Of a DNA stretch of 64,000 nucleotides, positions 60,154 to 64,000 are shown one piece after another (the stretch's first letter is position 1; every line of letters starts with the position of its first letter). A program made the translations under genes and the position numbers. The notes below the pieces were generated by a model that was given only the letters and a program-made list of their open reading frames with translations, made no database searches and was not told where the DNA came from. The DNA is from Hyphomicrobiales bacterium (GTDB taxonomy: Bacteria > Pseudomonadota > Alphaproteobacteria > Rhizobiales > Rhizobiaceae): NCBI GenBank assembly GCA_900465685.1, contig UEGR01000003.1, positions 62,001 to 126,000 on the forward strand, given 5' to 3'.

Positions 60154-60975
60154 ATGTCGACAGAACAACAAAACAGGCATTCACCGCGCAACCGAGCGCG
60201 ACGCCATTTTTTGGGCGTGGCGGGAGCAGCCGCCGCAAGGGCTGCCACGATTGGCGCTCTGGCGTCATCTTTCACAACGCCAGCCCGCGCCTTGGGAACC
60301 AAATGGTGGGAGGATGGAGGCAGTGGCGGTGATGGCGGCGGCACCAACTGCCTGCTGCAAGGGACGCTGGTTGAAACCATGAGCGGACCGGTCGCCGTGG
60401 AAAACCTCGCCGTTGGCGACCTTGTCGTGACCGCTGATTGCAAGGTCGTGCCGGTCAAATGGGTCGGCTGGCAACGCTACAGAAAGGGCGGCGCGGAATG
60501 GGGCGAAGACGTGATGCCGATCCGCATCGCCAGCCATGCGCTGGATCGCATGACACCGCGTCGCGATCTCTATCTTTCGCCCAATCATGCGCTTTTCATC
60601 GACGGCGTTTTGATCCGCGCCAAGGATCTCGTCAACGGACGTTCCATTACCCGCGTGGCGATGGATCAATCCATCGATTACTACAATATTCTGCTCGAAA
60701 GCCATGAAGCGATATTTGCCGAAGGGGCCGCGGTTGAAACCTATCTGCTGCGTGGCGACAGCTATAAGAGCTTCATGAATTTTGCCGAGTATCAGCAGCT
60801 CTATGCAGACGAGCCAAACATCGTGATGCAGCCCTTCGCGCCGATCATGGGCTATGAGGGCGGACGCGAACATATGCGCGCATTGTTGTGTCTCAGCGGC
60901 ATGTTGCCGATGCGTGATGTCGTGGAAGAAACCTATCAGCGTCTGGCTTTGAGGGCCGGGGAGCGCGCTGCTTAG
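60154..60975 (+). CDS. Tat-exported Hint-domain protein
   Basis: 273 aa. Twin-arginine signal RARRHFLGVAGAAAARAATI, ending near TPARALG. A Gly-rich spacer leads to the Hint domain: the first strand NCLLQGTLVETMSGPVAVEN carries the conserved Cys, then LAVGDLVVTADCKVVPVKWV, LSPNHALFIDGVLIRAKDLV and the C-terminal block YYNILLESHEAIFAEGAAVE with His. Hint domains of hedgehog/intein type can cleave a peptide bond at Cys; this Hint_2-like family is common in alphaproteobacterial secreted proteins, and activity is untested. SD GGAGGG, 6 nt from ATG. Confidence 0.88.
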   Translation: MSTEQQNRHSPRNRARRHFLGVAGAAAARAATIGALASSFTTPARALGTKWWEDGGSGGDGGGTNCLLQGTLVETMSGPVAVENLAVGDLVVTADCKVVPVKWVGWQRYRKGGAEWGEDVMPIRIASHALDRMTPRRDLYLSPNHALFIDGVLIRAKDLVNGRSITRVAMDQSIDYYNILLESHEAIFAEGAAVETYLLRGDSYKSFMNFAEYQQLYADEPNIVMQPFAPIMGYEGGREHMRALLCLSGMLPMRDVVEETYQRLALRAGERAA

Positions 60976-61118
60976 CACTACAGTTGCATTCTTCGCCATA
61001 CCGGGCTGCAACGAGCAACTTCCTGCGCGCCGGTGCTCACGTACCTAAAAGTACGCTCCGCTCCGGTGCTCGAAAATCACTCGTTTCGCCACGGCCTGAC
61101 GAATTTGCAATTGTAGTG
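60976..61118. repeat. candidate 143-bp palindromic element with terminal inverted repeats
   Basis: CACTACAGTTGCATTCTTCG (left end) matches the reverse complement of the right end CACTACAATTGCAAATTCGT with few differences over about 22 bp. Inside is a second dyad, CGTAC-CTAAAA-GTACG, in a longer stem. It starts immediately after the Hint gene's stop codon. No ORF. It may be a small mobile repeat or a transcript-end structure. Confidence 0.55.
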
Positions 61119-61188
61119 TGAGAGCGTGTTTCACACTTTTCGGGATGTGCTCTTAGGGGAGCGGCCTGCAAGAATGCAGGTCGAAGAA

Positions 61189-61222
61189 AGGCGAGGCGCC
61201 TATTGGCGCCTCGCCTCTATTT
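61189..61222 (-). terminator. terminator shared by puuB-like gene and Hint gene side
   Basis: AGGCGAGGCGCC, loop TATT, GGCGCCTCGCCT: a perfect 12-bp stem. On the minus strand it is followed by TTTCTTC; on the plus strand by CTATTTTATA. Probably bidirectional. Confidence 0.82.
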
Positions 61223-62508
61223 TATACGCGATCCATCAGCGCGTACCATGACAGCGCGAGGAAGAGGAGCGGTGCGCGGAATGTGCGGCCGCCGGGGAAG
61301 GCGGGAATGCGCAGTTCTTCAAACAGTTTGAGCTTCTCGCGCTTGCCGGAAATGCTGTCCGCATAAAGCTTGCCCATGAAATTCGCCAGCATCACGCCAT
61401 GGCCGGAATAGCCGCCTGCCGAAATGACGCCCGGCATCACTTCGCGGACAAAAGGCTGGCGCGGCATGGTTATGCCGACCGAACCGCCCCAGGCATGGGT
61501 AATTTCGACATTGCCAAGCGCGGGATAGATTTCCGCGATCTGACGGCGGATATGCGTGCTGATCTCACGCGGATTGTCTGCCGTATAGGCTTCGCGACCG
61601 CCAAACAGTAGTCGGCCATCTTTCGAACGGCGGAAATAGCGAACCACAAAGCGGGAATCGTCGATCGACTCGCCGCCCGGTATGACCGGGCTGTCGTTGC
61701 CGAGCGGCACCGTCGCACCGATAAAAGAGCGGATCGGCATGACATGCGATGCGCTGATCGGCTCCAGCGTGCCACCATAAGCATTGACGGCGATGAAGGC
61801 GTTTTTCGCAACAATAGTGCCGCGTGTCGTCGCGACTTCCACGCGCCCGCTGGCCGTGGTGATCCCGGTTGCCTTGGTATTCTCATAGAGCTTCGCGCCA
61901 GCCGTCTTTGCCGCCTTGGCGGTGCCGATGAGCAGCTTCAGCGGGTGTATGTGGCCGGTTCCGGCATCGTAGACGCCGCCGTGATAGCGGCTGGACCCCA
62001 GCAAGGCCGCCGTTTCATCGCGGCCGATGAAACGTACATGCGGATAGTTGAAGCGGCTCTGCATCAGTTCCGCGTGGCGCTCATATTGCTTGAGATAGCG
62101 CGGCTTGTGCACGACGGAGATTTGCCCGGGCACATAGTCCATGTCGATCTGGTGCTCGCTCGCGAAGGCCAGCAGATAGGCTTTCGCCTCTTCGGCAACA
62201 TCGAACAGGGCCTTGGCGCGTTCATAGCCATATTCGGCTTCGAGGTCTTCCGCCCATGTGCGCTGGCCGGTGCCGAACTGGCCGCCATTGCGCCCCGATG
62301 CGCCATCGCCGAAACGCTCGGCTTCGATCAGAACCACGTCTGCGCCCTGTTTCGCCAGATGGTAGGCAGCGGAAAGTCCCGTATAGCCGCCGCCGATGAT
62401 CACGACATCGGCCTGCCGCGAACCGTCAAGTTCTGGATATTCAGGCCGCTCCGGCACACTCGCTTCGTACCACGAAAGGCCGGGGGAGATTGGGGACTGG
62501 TAGGGCAT
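61222..62508 (-). CDS. FAD-dependent oxidase, gamma-glutamylputrescine oxidase-like (PuuB/OrdL)
   Basis: 428 aa. The N-terminal SWYEASVPERPEYPELDGSR and Rossmann ADVVIIGGGYTGLSAAYHLA are typical of PuuB/OrdL; GASGRNGGQFGTGQRTW and the C-terminal GGYSGHGVMLANFMGKLYAD complete the DAO fold. PuuB oxidises gamma-glutamylputrescine in polyamine catabolism. SD GGAG before ATG. The upstream glutamine synthetase-like gene could be the PuuA that makes this substrate; the two are separated here by a four-helix-bundle gene. Confidence 0.93.
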   Translation of the reverse strand: MPYQSPISPGLSWYEASVPERPEYPELDGSRQADVVIIGGGYTGLSAAYHLAKQGADVVLIEAERFGDGASGRNGGQFGTGQRTWAEDLEAEYGYERAKALFDVAEEAKAYLLAFASEHQIDMDYVPGQISVVHKPRYLKQYERHAELMQSRFNYPHVRFIGRDETAALLGSSRYHGGVYDAGTGHIHPLKLLIGTAKAAKTAGAKLYENTKATGITTASGRVEVATTRGTIVAKNAFIAVNAYGGTLEPISASHVMPIRSFIGATVPLGNDSPVIPGGESIDDSRFVVRYFRRSKDGRLLFGGREAYTADNPREISTHIRRQIAEIYPALGNVEITHAWGGSVGITMPRQPFVREVMPGVISAGGYSGHGVMLANFMGKLYADSISGKREKLKLFEELRIPAFPGGRTFRAPLLFLALSWYALMDRV

Positions 62509-62527
62509 CGTTGTCTCCGGGGCGGAA

Positions 62528-62569
62528 TAGGGCAGTAAGGCAATAAGGCAGTAGGGCAGTAGGGCAGTA
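62528..62569 (+). repeat. tandem octamer repeat (GGGCAGTA), left flank
   Basis: About five imperfect units of GGGCAGTA between the puuB-like gene and the four-helix-bundle gene. The reverse-complement array lies on the other side of that gene. Confidence 0.85.
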
Positions 62570-62576
62570 TGTTTTT

Positions 62577-62936
62577 CTAGTCGGAGAGCTTTCTGATCAA
62601 AAAGCGTAGAAGTTTGCCGACACTTTCACTCGCAGCCATCATCGGATCTATTGCCTCTTTCTGGATGTAACCTAACCGCTCGGCGATAAGCAGATGTGTT
62701 TCCAATTCTTTCAGGGAACCTTGAGCTATGCGCAGAAACTGCTGGTAGGAGCCGCGATTTTCGCGGCCAAAGCCTTCAGCAATATTGGCAGGTACAGAGA
62801 CAGCGGCCCGGCGCGCCTGACTTGTCAGTCCATAAATTTCTTCTTTGGGCCAACCATTGGTCAATTCGTAAATCGAAGTCACCAATTCCATCGCTTGCTG
62901 CCACACGAGGAGATCACGGTATGAATTGACTGCCAT
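62577..62936 (-). CDS. four-helix-bundle protein (S23/23S rRNA intervening-sequence family)
   Basis: 119 aa. MAVNSYRDLLVWQQAMELVT, GLTSQARRAAVSVPANIAEG, FGRENRGSYQQFLRIAQGSL and KELETHLLIAERLGYI are the characteristic blocks of this family, first found as an ORF in 23S rRNA intervening sequences. Function unknown. Here it sits between two co-oriented metabolic genes and is flanked on both sides by inverted GGGCAGTA arrays, which suggests it came in as a unit. Confidence 0.93.
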   Translation of the reverse strand: MAVNSYRDLLVWQQAMELVTSIYELTNGWPKEEIYGLTSQARRAAVSVPANIAEGFGRENRGSYQQFLRIAQGSLKELETHLLIAERLGYIQKEAIDPMMAASESVGKLLRFLIRKLSD

Positions 62937-62954
62937 GATCCCCCGTTTATCGTT

Positions 62955-62984
62955 CCCTACTGCCCTACTGCCCTACTCCCCTAA
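62955..62984 (-). repeat. tandem octamer repeat, right flank (inverted)
   Basis: CCCTACTG units on the plus strand, i.e. three or more GGGCAGTA-type units on the minus strand, directly before the stop of the glutamine synthetase-like gene. Opposite orientation to the array at 62528-62569. Confidence 0.85.
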
Positions 62985-62985
62985 C

Positions 62986-64000
62986 CTACACATTGAGCAA
63001 CAGGAACTCGCGTTCCCATGGGCTAATGACTTCCATGAAGGTTTCGAACTCGGCGCGCTTGATGGCGGCATAGGTCGTGACGAAGGAACTGCCGATCAGA
63101 TTGCGCAGTTCGTCGTCCCTTTCGAACAATTCCACGGCGTCGATGAGACCGCGCGGCAGTTCCACTTCCTTGGTGTTGACGCTTGTCGTTGCGGGCTGTT
63201 CCGCCTCGATCTTGTTGACGAGGCCAATCAGACCACAGGCAAGCGAAGCCGCCAGCGCCAGATAGGGATTGGCGTCGGAGGAGGGGATGCGGTTTTCCAC
63301 GCGGCGCGCATTGGGGTCGGAGCGCGGCACGCGGAAGGCGGTGGTGCGGTTGTCGTAGCCCCATTTGACGTTGACCGGCGCGGAGGCATCCGGCGTCAGG
63401 CGACGATAGGAATTCACATAGGGCGCAAACATCACCAGAGCATTCGGCACATGGCGCTGCATGCCGCCGATGAAGTGGCGGAAAGCCTCGCTCTCGCTGC
63501 CATCCTCATTGGTGAAGATGTTGCGGCCCGTCTTCTTGTCGATGATCGACTGGTGGATATGCATTGCGGAACCCGGCTGGCCCTGAATGGGCTTGGCCAT
63601 GAAGGTGGCATACATGTCATGTTTGAGCGCGGCCTCGCGGATCGTGCGCTTGAACAGGAAAACCTGATCGGCAAGTTCGACAGGGTCGCCATGGCGCAGG
63701 TTGATTTCCAGCTGACCGGCGCCTTCTTCGTGGATCAGCGTGTCGATCTCCAGACCCTGACCTTCGGAGAAATGGTAGATATCATCGATGAGTTCATCGA
63801 ACTCGTTGACGCCCGCAATCGAATAACCCTGTCCGCCGCCGATGGCGCGGCCCGAACGGCCAACCGGCGGGGTCAGCGGATAATCCGGGTCGGGGTTCTT
63901 GCGCACCAGATAGAATTCAATTTCCGGTGCCACCACCGGCTTGAGGCCGCGCTTGTTGTAAGCCGCAACGACATTGCGCAGCACATTGCGCGGCGTGAAT
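62986..64000 (-). CDS. glutamine synthetase family protein, probably gamma-glutamylputrescine synthetase-like (5' end outside window)
   Basis: At least 338 codons; the frame stays open to the right edge (TPRNVLRNVVAAYNKRGLKP). GS blocks: VVAPEIEFYLV (metal Glu residues), EEGAGQLEINLRHGDPVELA, MAKPIQGQPGSAMHIHQSII (metal His), and GYDNRTTAFRVPRS with NRIPSSDANPYLALAASLAC. The sequence is closer to GS-III/PuuA-like enzymes than to GlnA of nitrogen assimilation. Adjacent to a PuuB-like oxidase, it may gamma-glutamylate putrescine or another amine. Confidence 0.9.
   Translation of the reverse strand, partial: FTPRNVLRNVVAAYNKRGLKPVVAPEIEFYLVRKNPDPDYPLTPPVGRSGRAIGGGQGYSIAGVNEFDELIDDIYHFSEGQGLEIDTLIHEEGAGQLEINLRHGDPVELADQVFLFKRTIREAALKHDMYATFMAKPIQGQPGSAMHIHQSIIDKKTGRNIFTNEDGSESEAFRHFIGGMQRHVPNALVMFAPYVNSYRRLTPDASAPVNVKWGYDNRTTAFRVPRSDPNARRVENRIPSSDANPYLALAASLACGLIGLVNKIEAEQPATTSVNTKEVELPRGLIDAVELFERDDELRNLIGSSFVTTYAAIKRAEFETFMEVISPWEREFLLLNV

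Noticed and set aside
62528-62984. Possible CRISPR array
   Set aside because: Units are 8 bp, contiguous and without spacers, in two opposed blocks around a gene; no cas genes.

Overview
The window looks like chromosome of a Brucella/Ochrobactrum-type alphaproteobacterium (Hyphomicrobiales). The basis is a class I lysyl-tRNA synthetase, a zwf-pgl-edd Entner-Doudoroff operon, a dmeR-dmeF pair, an ECF41-type sigma factor, and several copies of a roughly 104-bp palindromic intergenic repeat of the kind known as Bru-RS in Brucella and RIME in rhizobia. No rRNA, tRNA, transposase, integrase or CRISPR array was seen.

The window has two parts. From 1 to about 20.6 kb the DNA is visibly more AT-rich and patchy in gene content, so it reads as an accessory region. 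Its left half (1-11.9 kb) is a catabolic island. A LysR gene heads a leftward group (acyl-CoA dehydrogenase, NAD(P)H:quinone-type flavoprotein, and a family III CoA-transferase cut by the window edge). A ten-gene rightward operon encodes a two-subunit TPP-dependent 2-oxoacid decarboxylase, an aldehyde dehydrogenase, a DAO-family flavoenzyme, an SDR, a VOC protein, the PxpA/PxpB/PxpC 5-oxoprolinase-like subunits and a DUF1330 protein. An AraC regulator follows. Read as a pathway, this suggests lactam opening, amino acid to oxoacid, oxoacid to aldehyde, aldehyde to acid, acid to acyl-CoA and then oxidation. The substrate is unknown. Many genes here start with TTG behind good ribosome-binding sites.

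The right half of the accessory region (11.9-20.6 kb) resembles a defence island. It holds a HEPN-like protein with a zinc-ribbon tail, a tight operon of a YejK/NA37-type nucleoid-associated protein and a C-terminally membrane-anchored partner, an orphan gene, a PP2A-like phosphatase, a DUF4238 protein, and a large AAA_13/RloC-like ATPase with a CPFC motif. The NA37-membrane pair is the best candidate for an undescribed system.

From 21.1 kb the sequence is GC-rich, tightly packed core genome. In order it holds: a beta-oxidation operon behind a perfect palindrome (21.1-26.4 kb); an S24-type regulator, a degenerate thermonuclease-like protein, and a DMT exporter with a TetR regulator (26.6-29.9 kb); lysK and a TerB protein (30-32.2 kb); a MetQ-like binding protein and a complete Dpp/Opp-type ABC transporter (32.4-39.2 kb); proC, two HD-domain proteins, a Wzz-like protein and folD (39.2-44.5 kb); edd-pgl-zwf (44.6-48.7 kb); an SDR, an MFS carrier with a GntR regulator, a LysR regulator and an AhpD-like/ECF41 pair (49-55.4 kb); azlCD with a divergent Lrp regulator (55.4-57.1 kb); an MFS carrier and the Ni/Co system dmeRF (57.2-59.8 kb); a Tat-exported Hint-domain protein (60.2-61.0 kb); and a glutamine synthetase-like gene and a PuuB-like oxidase separated by a four-helix-bundle gene flanked by inverted tandem octamers (61.2-64 kb).
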